Below the pieces are notes generated by a model. That model was not told where the DNA came from. It ran no database searches and worked only from the letters and a program-made list of their open reading frames with translations. Made by a program: the position numbers and the translations under genes. A DNA stretch of 34,191 bases from an uncultured Mucilaginibacter sp. Lineage in GTDB: Bacteria > Bacteroidota > Bacteroidia > Sphingobacteriales > Sphingobacteriaceae. How positions within the stretch are numbered: the first letter of the stretch is position 1; every line of letters starts with the position of its first letter. The DNA lies in NCBI RefSeq assembly GCF_946479965.1, contig NZ_CAMLHX010000042.1:1-34191 (forward strand), read 5' to 3'. Of this stretch, positions 6,116 to 13,404 are shown piece by piece.

Positions 6116-8668
6116 ATGAACAAATTTCTGTTTGCTATTCTTTTTTCAATAATAAGTGTTGCTGCCCTGGCCCAGGGACCGGGCCGAAATAATTCCCGTC
6201 CTTCATCTACATCAGATACTTTAATATTAAATTATAACAGCCCCAAAGAGTTTATTATCGGCGGGATAACTGTTACCGGTACCACGCACCTGGATAAGGA
6301 TATATTGATACAGATATCTAAACTGAATAAAGGGGATAAAATAGTATTGCCGGGCGAAGCTAACTCAAACGTGATAAAGGATCTGTACGCGCAACAGCTT
6401 TTTGATGAGGTGCAACTTAATGTTACCAGGATCAATCTTGATACTATTTATCTGGAAATTCAGGTAAGCGAGCATCCGCGCCTTTCAAAAATGCGCTTAT
6501 TGGGTATCAGTAAGGGAAAAGCAGATGATGTACAAAAGAAGCTGAACGATAAAACAGGCAAAATTGTTAACGAAAACTTGTTGAATACTACCACATCTAT
6601 TATTAAAAGGCACTTTCACGAAAAGGGTTATTTAAATACTGAAGTAACAATAAAACAACGCCCTGACCCCAGCGATACCACCAGTGTGATATTGGATGTA
6701 AACATTGACAGGAAAAAGAAGGTAATGATCCACAAAGTTACTTTTGAGGGCAACAAAGAGTTTTCAAAAGGTAGACTTAAAAAGTTTTTAAGTAAAACAC
6801 GCGAACGCAGATTCTATAATATATTCGGCTCAAAAAAGTTTAAGCAGGATAAATACCAGGAAGATAAAGAGAACCTGATAGCTAAAATGCAGGAAAAAGG
6901 TTACAGGGATGCTGCCATTTTAAGCGACACGGTAACCAAACACGATGACCGTACGGTTGACGTGAATATAAAAATATTTGAGGGGCGTAAATACTATTTT
7001 GGCAACATAAAATGGTCTGGTAACGCACGGTATCCTAATGATATACTATCACGCGTACTCCGTATTGAAAAGGGCAATGTATTCAGCGAAGAACTGCTTA
7101 ATAAAAGGTTAAGCGGCGGTGGCCCAAGCGGCGATGATGTCTCATCATTATATATGAATGATGGTTATCTTACATTTAACTCTGACCCGGTACAAACCAG
7201 GTTATATAACGACACAATTGACCTGGATATAAGAATTTACGAAGGCCCTCAATACACCATCAATCGTGTTACTATAAAAGGTAACGATGTAACCAACGAT
7301 AAGGTTATACGCCGCGAATTGCAAACTATTCCGGGACAGAAATTTAACAAAGCATTGTTGATTGAAAGTACCAGGATAATTGGGCAATTGGGCAACTTTG
7401 ATGATACTAAAACTGATCCTCGTCCGGAAAATCTAAATCCGGCAGATGGTACGGTTGACCTGCTTTATAACGTGGTTGAAAAACCATCGGATCAGGTTGA
7501 GCTTTCAGGCGGTTTTGGTGGTGGCCAGTTGGTGGGTACTTTAGGTTTAACTTTTAACAACTTTGCATTAAGAAACATTTTTAATCTTAAAGCTTACAGG
7601 CCTTTGCCAAAAGGTGATGGCCAGAAGTTAAGCATACGCGGTCAATCAAGCGGCAGAATTTATCAAAACTTCTCGTTCACTTTTTCTGAGCCGTGGCTTG
7701 GTGGTAAAAAACCAATCTATTTTGCCCTAACAGCGTATACGCAGTTGAGTTCAACAGGACAATATTACGCCAAGGACAACCCCAACTATAATTACCTTAG
7801 AATAAATGGCGTGGGCGTTACTTTGGGTAAACGTTTAAAATGGCCTGATAACCATTTCCAACTTAACTACTCATTAAACCTTGACCATTATTTCCTTGAT
7901 AATTACAATGGTTACCTGTTTTCTAACGGTACGTCTTATAACATTAAACTTACGCAGGATCTGATACGTTCATCGCTTGATGCACCTATATATCCAACAA
8001 CAGGTTCAAATATTAAGTTCACTATTCAGGCAACACCGCCATATTCGTTATTTAACAAGGTTAACTACAATATAGCTACGCCGGCACAGAGATATCATTT
8101 TGTTGAGTACTACAAATTTAAATTTGATGCGCAGTGGTTTACCAAACTTACCGGTAAATTGGTATTGATGTCGCAAATACGGTCAGGCTTCCTGGGTATG
8201 TATAATGCAAAGGTTGGCCCATCGCCATTTGAACGCTTTAAATTAGGTGGCGATGGTATGCAGAGCTATCAGTTTTTACAAGGTAGTGAGATCATAGGTT
8301 TAAGAGGTTATACAAACTTCTCTATAGTACCGTTGGGTAGTAATTACACAGCCTCTAATAACCCGGGCAGTACTATTTATAACAAATTTACTATGGAGGT
8401 GCGGCACCCTGTTATTGCCAGCCCATCAGCAACCATATTTATGCTGGCATTTGCCGAGGGTGGTAATACCTGGAACTCTTTTTCGCAATACAATCCGTTT
8501 AATGTAAGACGTTCTGTAGGGTTGGGAACGCGGATATTTTTGCCTATTTTTGGTTTACTGGGTCTTGATTACGGTTACGGCTTTGATGCCATACCGGGGC
8601 AGCCTCAAGCCAACAAGGGTCAGTTCAGCTTTTCAATATCACAAAGTTTAAGTGGTGGATTTAATTAA
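6116..8668 (+). CDS. bamA: Outer-membrane protein assembly factor BamA
   Basis: BamA inserts beta-barrel proteins into the outer membrane. This 850-residue protein has a signal peptide (MNKFLFAILFSIISVAALAQ), then about 400 residues of POTRA repeats with motifs such as IGGITVTGTTHLD, VTFEGNKEFSKGRLKKFL, YFGNIKWSGNARY and INRVTIKGNDVTNDKVIR, then a 16-strand-type barrel. The conserved loop-6 motif appears as LRGYTN. The end, FSFSISQSLSGGFN, extends a few residues beyond the usual aromatic terminal residue. The gene is followed directly by two OmpH/Skp chaperones that serve the same route. Family, length and neighbours agree well. Confidence 0.95.
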   Translation: MNKFLFAILFSIISVAALAQGPGRNNSRPSSTSDTLILNYNSPKEFIIGGITVTGTTHLDKDILIQISKLNKGDKIVLPGEANSNVIKDLYAQQLFDEVQLNVTRINLDTIYLEIQVSEHPRLSKMRLLGISKGKADDVQKKLNDKTGKIVNENLLNTTTSIIKRHFHEKGYLNTEVTIKQRPDPSDTTSVILDVNIDRKKKVMIHKVTFEGNKEFSKGRLKKFLSKTRERRFYNIFGSKKFKQDKYQEDKENLIAKMQEKGYRDAAILSDTVTKHDDRTVDVNIKIFEGRKYYFGNIKWSGNARYPNDILSRVLRIEKGNVFSEELLNKRLSGGGPSGDDVSSLYMNDGYLTFNSDPVQTRLYNDTIDLDIRIYEGPQYTINRVTIKGNDVTNDKVIRRELQTIPGQKFNKALLIESTRIIGQLGNFDDTKTDPRPENLNPADGTVDLLYNVVEKPSDQVELSGGFGGGQLVGTLGLTFNNFALRNIFNLKAYRPLPKGDGQKLSIRGQSSGRIYQNFSFTFSEPWLGGKKPIYFALTAYTQLSSTGQYYAKDNPNYNYLRINGVGVTLGKRLKWPDNHFQLNYSLNLDHYFLDNYNGYLFSNGTSYNIKLTQDLIRSSLDAPIYPTTGSNIKFTIQATPPYSLFNKVNYNIATPAQRYHFVEYYKFKFDAQWFTKLTGKLVLMSQIRSGFLGMYNAKVGPSPFERFKLGGDGMQSYQFLQGSEIIGLRGYTNFSIVPLGSNYTASNNPGSTIYNKFTMEVRHPVIASPSATIFMLAFAEGGNTWNSFSQYNPFNVRRSVGLGTRIFLPIFGLLGLDYGYGFDAIPGQPQANKGQFSFSISQSLSGGFN

Positions 8669-8678
8669 TTGGAAAAAA

Positions 8679-9212
8679 ATGAAGAGGAAGATAATTTTAG
8701 TAGTCGCATTAACGTTCCTATCGGTAACAGCAGCATTAGCACAGCGTTTTGCATATGTTGATTCGGAGTATATATTAAAGCATATACCCGATTATATTTC
8801 GGCACAAAAGCAATTAGGAGCATTATCTGATCAATGGCAAAAAGAGGTTGACGCCCGTTTTCAGGAAATAGACCGCTTATTTAAAGCCTACCAGGCAGAC
8901 CAGCCCTTAATGACGGCCGAAGTAAAGAAAAGACGTGAAGAGGAAATTGTAGCTAAAGAAAAGGAAGCAAAAGATTTTCAGAGACAAAAATTTGGCCCGG
9001 AAGGTGAGCTTTCGCAGCGTAGCAATTCTGTTATTAAACCAATACAGGATAAAGTTGCAAAAGCAGTACAAGCCATGGCCGAAAATGAAAACCTGGACAT
9101 GGTATTAGATAAAAACAGCGAAGTGATAATGTTATACGCTAATCCGCGTTATAACAAAAGCGACGAAGTGATTACCCGTTTAGGTTTAAAGCCTGGGGTA
9201 CTTGCTAAATAA
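8679..9212 (+). CDS. OmpH/Skp-family periplasmic chaperone (first copy)
   Basis: Skp/OmpH chaperones hold unfolded outer-membrane proteins in the periplasm on their way to BamA. I place the start at the ATG 8679, preceded by GGAAAAAA, giving 177 residues with a clean signal peptide MKRKIILVVALTFLSVTAAL. An upstream in-frame GTG at 8652 would overlap bamA and put a charged stretch before the signal peptide. The mature protein starts with the family motif FAYVDSEYILKHIPDY, has a charged helical middle (about 55-115, tentacle-like coiled coil) and ends with LDMVLDKNSEVIMLYANPRY. It lies 10 bases after bamA and is paired with a second copy. Confidence 0.92.
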   Translation: MKRKIILVVALTFLSVTAALAQRFAYVDSEYILKHIPDYISAQKQLGALSDQWQKEVDARFQEIDRLFKAYQADQPLMTAEVKKRREEEIVAKEKEAKDFQRQKFGPEGELSQRSNSVIKPIQDKVAKAVQAMAENENLDMVLDKNSEVIMLYANPRYNKSDEVITRLGLKPGVLAK

Positions 9213-9262
9213 ATTTATTATATATATAATCGCACTATTAATTAAACACGAGACAAAGAACA

Positions 9263-9781
9263 ATGAAAAAAGTATTTAAAGTTGCCTTAGTTGCAGTATG
9301 CATGATGTTAGCGGGCAACTTTGCCAAGGCACAAGCTAAAGTAGGTTACATAGCACAAGAAGAGGTTATATCCGCGCTTCCTGAGACAAAAACCGTTCAA
9401 AAACAACTTGAAGAATATTCTAAAGGTTGGTCAGATCAATTAACGAACCTGAACAATGCCTATCAAAAAGCCATAAAAGATTATGGAGATCAGGAAAAAA
9501 CAATGACTGATCCAGTCAAAGCGTCTAAAGTTGCCGAAATACAGGATATGCAAAAAAGACTTCAAGAGCAAGACCAACTGGCACGTCAGCAGGTTGAAGC
9601 AAAAAGCAGTGAATTGTCAAAACCTCTTTTTGAAAAAGTTAGAGCTGCAATTACCGCTGTAGCAAAAGAAAAAGGTTATGGGTATGTTATCAATACAAGC
9701 TCAGCAGACCAGGTATTGCTCGTTGCTCCCGATGGCGACAATTTATTGGCTGCAGTAAAACTTAAATTAGGTTTAAAATAA
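9263..9781 (+). CDS. OmpH/Skp-family periplasmic chaperone (second copy)
   Basis: This 172-residue protein has a signal peptide (MKKVFKVALVAVCMMLAGNF, then AKAQA) and the OmpH start motif VGYIAQEEVISALPE. The central 40-110 segment is rich in Gln, Lys and Glu and should form the long helical arms. The C-terminal KGYGYVINTSSADQVLLVAP is typical of the family. It differs clearly in sequence from the preceding copy, so the pair is an old duplication rather than a recent one. The gene is followed 20 bases downstream by a strong terminator, which closes the uppS-bamA-ompH unit. Confidence 0.93.
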   Translation: MKKVFKVALVAVCMMLAGNFAKAQAKVGYIAQEEVISALPETKTVQKQLEEYSKGWSDQLTNLNNAYQKAIKDYGDQEKTMTDPVKASKVAEIQDMQKRLQEQDQLARQQVEAKSSELSKPLFEKVRAAITAVAKEKGYGYVINTSSADQVLLVAPDGDNLLAAVKLKLGLK

Positions 9782-9801
9782 TTCATCTCAATAAGAGTCA
9801 T

Positions 9802-9833
9802 AAAGCGTCCTGATTTATCAGGACGCTTTTTTT
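9802..9833 (+). terminator. Rho-independent terminator after the ompH pair
   Basis: A perfect 12-bp stem AAAGCGTCCTGA (9802-9813) / TCAGGACGCTTT (9818-9829) encloses a TTTA loop and runs into a T7 tail. It is 20 bases after the second ompH stop. Confidence 0.93.
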
Positions 9834-9840
9834 ATTTTCG

Positions 9841-9848
9841 TACTTTTG
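9841..9848 (+). promoter_or_regulatory. Promoter -7 element of murI
   Basis: TACTTTTG is a perfect TAnnTTTG match, only 8 bases before the murI ATG (9857) and 7 bases after the terminator T tail. It implies a very short or absent 5' leader. There is no clear -33 TTG, since this position lies in the terminator. Confidence 0.45.
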
Positions 9849-9856
9849 ATTTATCA

Positions 9857-10696
9857 ATGAGTAAACATCCTATAGGTATTTTTGATTCGGGTATTGGCGG
9901 GCTCACGGTTTTTAGATCAATAGCCGCGGCCTTGCCTGATTATGATTATATCTACCTGGGCGATAACAGCCGTGCGCCTTATGGCAACCGCTCATTCAAT
10001 ACCATTCATCAATATACCTGGGAGTGCGTGCAATGGCTGTTTGCACAGGGCTGTCCGCTTATTATACTGGCTTGTAACACGGCCTCAGCAAAAGCCTTAC
10101 GAACCATCCAACAGAAAGATATGAAGGGCCTTGACCTGGCTAAAAGGGTATTAGGGGTTATACGCCCGACGGCAGAGGTGGTGGGCAATTATTCAAAAAC
10201 GGGCGAGATAGGGGTGTTGGGTACAAACGGTACTGTACAATCCGAATCTTATCTGTTAGAAATAGAAAAATTCTTTCCTGACTTAAAAGTATATCAGCAA
10301 GCATGTCCGCTGTGGGTGCCCTTAATTGAAAGCGGAGAATATGAAAAACCGGGGGCTGATTATTTTGTAAAGGAATACCTTGATGGAATAATGGCAAAAT
10401 CAGACAGCATTGATACTTTACTGCTGGCGTGTACGCACTATCCCCTTATTCAGGATAAAATAAAGGCCTATCTGCCTAAAAATGTACAGGTAGTGGCACA
10501 GGGTGATATTGTTGCCAATAGTTTAGTTGAGTACTTGCACCGCCATCCCGAAATGGAAAAAAACCTGAGCAATGGCCAAACCAAATTGTTCTACACCACA
10601 GATGATACCGGCGAGTTTGACCGCCATGCTTCGCGGTTCTTTTCAGCGCCTGTAACATCGTCGCATGTTTCCGTCAGTCAGCTGTCGTGTAAATAG
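9857..10696 (+). CDS. murI: Glutamate racemase
   Basis: MurI interconverts L- and D-glutamate in the cytosol and supplies D-Glu for peptidoglycan. The 279-residue length fits. The N-terminal motif GIFDSGIGGLTVFR carries D10 and S11. The two catalytic cysteines are C73 in LACNTASA and C192 in LLACTHYPL, followed by H194. The gene stands between a terminator on its left and the nuo block on its right, with its own likely -7 element at 9841. It groups by function with uppS and the outer-membrane assembly genes. Confidence 0.97.
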   Translation: MSKHPIGIFDSGIGGLTVFRSIAAALPDYDYIYLGDNSRAPYGNRSFNTIHQYTWECVQWLFAQGCPLIILACNTASAKALRTIQQKDMKGLDLAKRVLGVIRPTAEVVGNYSKTGEIGVLGTNGTVQSESYLLEIEKFFPDLKVYQQACPLWVPLIESGEYEKPGADYFVKEYLDGIMAKSDSIDTLLLACTHYPLIQDKIKAYLPKNVQVVAQGDIVANSLVEYLHRHPEMEKNLSNGQTKLFYTTDDTGEFDRHASRFFSAPVTSSHVSVSQLSCK

Positions 10697-10766
10697 CAGG
10701 TTAATAAACACTACCAATTTAGTCAACTATATTTAGGTAAGCTGCCTTATTTTACTTAGCATTTAT

Positions 10767-10774
10767 TAAGTTTG
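10767..10774 (+). promoter_or_regulatory. Promoter -7 element before nuoH
   Basis: TAAGTTTG is a perfect TAnnTTTG match, 20 bases before the TTG start of nuoH. It suggests that the nuoH-N block is transcribed from here, separately from murI. No clear -33 element is visible. Confidence 0.45.
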
Positions 10775-10794
10775 CACCCAAAGCAAATTACAGG

Positions 10795-11865
10795 TTGAAT
10801 TTTTACCTAACATATATTTTAGTTGCGGCGGGCTTATTTGCATTTTCTGCAGTATTTGCACTGTTTGCTGTATATGCCGAGCGTAAAGTTTCTGCCTTTA
10901 TACAAGACAGGCTTGGGCCTACAGAAGTAGGCAAGTTTGGCCTGTTGCAAACGGTGGCTGATATTCTGAAGCTGCTGCAGAAAGAAATGATAGTGCCCTC
11001 AGCAGCTGATAAGGCGCTGTTTGTTGCAGCTCCTGCTATAATATTTATAGCGGTTTACCTGGGCTTCGCTGCGCTGCCATGGGCGCCGGGACTTGTTCCA
11101 TCCAAAATAAATCTCGGTCTTTATTATATTTTCGCCATTATATCTGTGGAGACCCTGGGCATTTTAATGGCAGGTTGGGGTTCAAACAACAAATACTCCA
11201 TATTAGGTGCCATGAGATCGGCAGCGCAGATCATATCATATGAAATACCTGCCGGATTTGCATTAATATCGGTGGTAATGATAGCGCAAACGCTTAACCT
11301 GCAGGATATAGCCATGCAGCAGGGTACATTATCTACAGAAGGTGTTAAATTTTTAGGCTTTTTGGATGTATCACATACAGGTGGCATTTTAGCGTGGAAT
11401 ATTTTCAGGGCACCCCATCTCATTATTGCGTTCGTCATCTATTTTATAGCATCGTTGGCAGAGAGTAACCGTGCGCCGTTTGATATCCCCGAAGCGGAAT
11501 CAGAATTGGTATCAGGCTTTCACACAGAATATACAGGCTTACGTTTTGGTTTGGTATTTTTAGCCGAGTATTCCATGATGTTTCTTGTATCAATGGTTGC
11601 GGTGGTATTATTTTTGGGCGCGTGGAATACGCCGCTGCCAAATATTGGCGCAGTGCATTTGGCAGATTGGACGACTGGCATTGCGTGGGGAATATTTTGG
11701 ATAGCAGTAAAAACTTTAATATTGGTAGGAGCGCAGATGTGGATCCGCTGGACCATACCGCGTTTGCGGGTGGATCAGTTGATGAACCTGTGCTGGAAAG
11801 TGCTTACACCGCTTGCTTTTGCCTGTATGCTGGCATCGGGAGTCTGGAGGCTGTGGTTAATGTAG
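10795..11865 (+). CDS. nuoH: NADH-quinone oxidoreductase subunit H
   Basis: NuoH is the inner-membrane complex I subunit that helps form the quinone-binding chamber. The protein has 356 residues and about eight or nine membrane segments. Diagnostic blocks are AERKVSAFIQDRLGPTEVG near residue 30, ESNRAPFDIPEAESELVSGF in the loop with conserved Glu residues, and FLAEYSMMFLVSM. The start is a TTG at 10795: no ATG lies close upstream in frame, and the next Met would remove the first membrane helix, so the TTG is preferred. It is the first nuo gene here; nuoA-G do not precede it, since murI lies upstream. Confidence 0.95.
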   Translation: MNFYLTYILVAAGLFAFSAVFALFAVYAERKVSAFIQDRLGPTEVGKFGLLQTVADILKLLQKEMIVPSAADKALFVAAPAIIFIAVYLGFAALPWAPGLVPSKINLGLYYIFAIISVETLGILMAGWGSNNKYSILGAMRSAAQIISYEIPAGFALISVVMIAQTLNLQDIAMQQGTLSTEGVKFLGFLDVSHTGGILAWNIFRAPHLIIAFVIYFIASLAESNRAPFDIPEAESELVSGFHTEYTGLRFGLVFLAEYSMMFLVSMVAVVLFLGAWNTPLPNIGAVHLADWTTGIAWGIFWIAVKTLILVGAQMWIRWTIPRLRVDQLMNLCWKVLTPLAFACMLASGVWRLWLM

Positions 11866-11869
11866 TTTG

Positions 11870-11957
11870 ATTTCGGATATCGGATGTTCGATGTCGGATT
11901 TAATATTTTGGTAATGAAGTAATCGGTGAAATCACAGTGCAAATCAGTGAAATCACA
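11870..11957 (+). repeat. Repeat-filled nuoH-nuoI spacer
   Basis: The 100-base spacer holds a 32-nt segment (11870-11901) that matches the reverse complement of 1235-1266 at 29 of 32 positions, with the word TCGGAT repeated. It is followed by a 16-nt direct repeat AATC(G/A)GTGAAATCACA at 11921-11936 and 11942-11957, exactly 21 bases apart, ending 8 bases before the nuoI ATG. Confidence 0.75.
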
Positions 11958-11965
11958 ATAAATAA

Positions 11966-12553
11966 ATGATAAGCAAAGCACTAAACGGATTTAAAACTAC
12001 ATGGAAGGGAATGTCTCTTACCATCAGCCACCTTTTTGCCTCAAACGCGAAGCGGAAGGTGATCCCGGTTAGCAACGATAATTATTTCAAACAGCTGGAG
12101 GGCACCAACACCATTCAATATCCGATGCAGGCGCTTGCAAGTCCCGAAGTGGGCCGCTATCAACTGGATGTAGAGATAGATGACTGTATTGTGTGCGACC
12201 TTTGCGCTAAAATTTGTCCGGTTGATTGTATAACCATTGAGCAGGTAAAAGCTACCGAACTGATTGGGCATACATCAGATGGATCTCCAAAACGTATTTA
12301 CGCCGCCCAGTTTGATATAGACATGGCCAAGTGCATGTATTGTGGCTTGTGTACTATAGTTTGCCCAACAGAGTGTATTATAATGACCGATCAGTACGAC
12401 AAGAGCGTATTTGAATTGAAGGACCTTAACTACGAGTTCGCTAACATGTCGCCTGAGGAGATCGCCGAGAAAAAGACTTTGCTTGAAAACCAACTGGCAG
12501 AGAAGCAAGCTGCTAAACTGGCTGCCATGAATAAACAGGAGGGCGGCGCATGA
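11966..12553 (+). CDS. nuoI: NADH-quinone oxidoreductase subunit I (two 4Fe-4S clusters)
   Basis: NuoI is the peripheral ferredoxin-like subunit that passes electrons through clusters N6a and N6b toward the quinone site. It has 195 residues. The two cluster motifs are complete: C74-x2-C77-x2-C80-x3-C84-P and C123-x2-C126-x2-C129-x3-C133-P, matching the 2[4Fe-4S] pattern. The C-terminal tail from about 150 (SPEEIAEKKTLLENQLAEKQ) is charged and probably helical, longer than the minimal core. Its stop overlaps the start of nuoJ (ATGA). Confidence 0.97.
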   Translation: MISKALNGFKTTWKGMSLTISHLFASNAKRKVIPVSNDNYFKQLEGTNTIQYPMQALASPEVGRYQLDVEIDDCIVCDLCAKICPVDCITIEQVKATELIGHTSDGSPKRIYAAQFDIDMAKCMYCGLCTIVCPTECIIMTDQYDKSVFELKDLNYEFANMSPEEIAEKKTLLENQLAEKQAAKLAAMNKQEGGA

Positions 12554-13098
12554 GTTTAGCCCAGGTGCTTTTTTATGCGATGGCCTTTATTGCGGTGGCA
12601 TCGGCTTTATACGTGGCTGCTACCAAAAATTTAGTACGGGGCATATTTATGTTCTTTGTAACGCTTTTCGCACTTGCGGGCTTATATATTTTGGCTTTGG
12701 CCGATTTTGTGGCTGTTACCCAGATAGTAATTTATGTAGGCGGTATTTTAGTGCTGATATTGTTCGCGTTCATGCTTTCAGGTAAAGAAACTTTGAACAA
12801 CCTTGGCGAGCAAAAAGATAAACTGATAAACAGCGGCAAAATACCGGGTATAATACTGGCTGTTTTGTTCTTTGTAGTAATGGTAGTTATGATATTAAAA
12901 ATAGATGCGGATAACCTGGGTTGGATAAAACAGGCGGTAGCTACCAATAATGTTATTAAACCAACAGATAACGGTATCAACAACATTGGTATCAATTTAA
13001 TGACCACCTATTTGCTGCCCTTTGAGGCTATATCTATTTTACTGATGATGGCCCTGATAGGCGCGGCACATATATCAAGAAAGGGGTCCGACGCATGA
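12550..13098 (+). CDS. nuoJ: NADH-quinone oxidoreductase subunit J
   Basis: NuoJ is a small inner-membrane subunit of the complex I proton-pumping arm. The 182-residue protein has about five membrane helices. The conserved segment ADFVAVTQIVIYVGGILVLI contains the family's third helix with its pi-bulge region. It overlaps nuoI by 4 bases at the start and nuoK by 4 bases at the end (both ATGA), which indicates translational coupling. Confidence 0.96.
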   Translation: MSLAQVLFYAMAFIAVASALYVAATKNLVRGIFMFFVTLFALAGLYILALADFVAVTQIVIYVGGILVLILFAFMLSGKETLNNLGEQKDKLINSGKIPGIILAVLFFVVMVVMILKIDADNLGWIKQAVATNNVIKPTDNGINNIGINLMTTYLLPFEAISILLMMALIGAAHISRKGSDA

Positions 13099-13400
13099 TA
13101 TCATTAAACGATTTCCTGATAGTTGGCGCTGCGTTGTTTTGCATAGGGCTGTACATGCTGCTTACCAAGCGCAACGCTATTCAATTATTGATAGGTATCG
13201 AGCTGATGCTTAACGCGGGTATTTTAAACCTGGTAGCATTTGGCAAGTTTGATAAGCTCAACAACGGCGGACAGATCTTCGCATTGTTTGCTATAGTACT
13301 GGCAGCAGCTACAACGGCAGTGGCTTTAGCTATTATATTAACTGTTTATAGAAAATATAAAACCATTGATCCGGGCAGGGTTAATAGTTTGAAAGATTAA
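13095..13400 (+). CDS. nuoK: NADH-quinone oxidoreductase subunit K
   Basis: NuoK is the MrpC-like three-helix subunit of complex I. With 101 residues it has the standard length. The conserved second helix, LLIGIELMLNAGILNLVAF, contains the membrane-embedded glutamate of the E-channel; a further acidic site expected in helix 3 is not obvious. It starts inside the end of nuoJ and stops 4 bases before nuoL. Confidence 0.97.
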   Translation: MISLNDFLIVGAALFCIGLYMLLTKRNAIQLLIGIELMLNAGILNLVAFGKFDKLNNGGQIFALFAIVLAAATTAVALAIILTVYRKYKTIDPGRVNSLKD

Positions 13401-13404
13401 ATAA

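Noticed and set aside
8652..8678. GTG start for the first ompH gene
   Set aside because: It would overlap bamA and place VDLINWKK before the signal peptide; the ATG at 8679 gives a normal signal sequence and A-rich upstream context.
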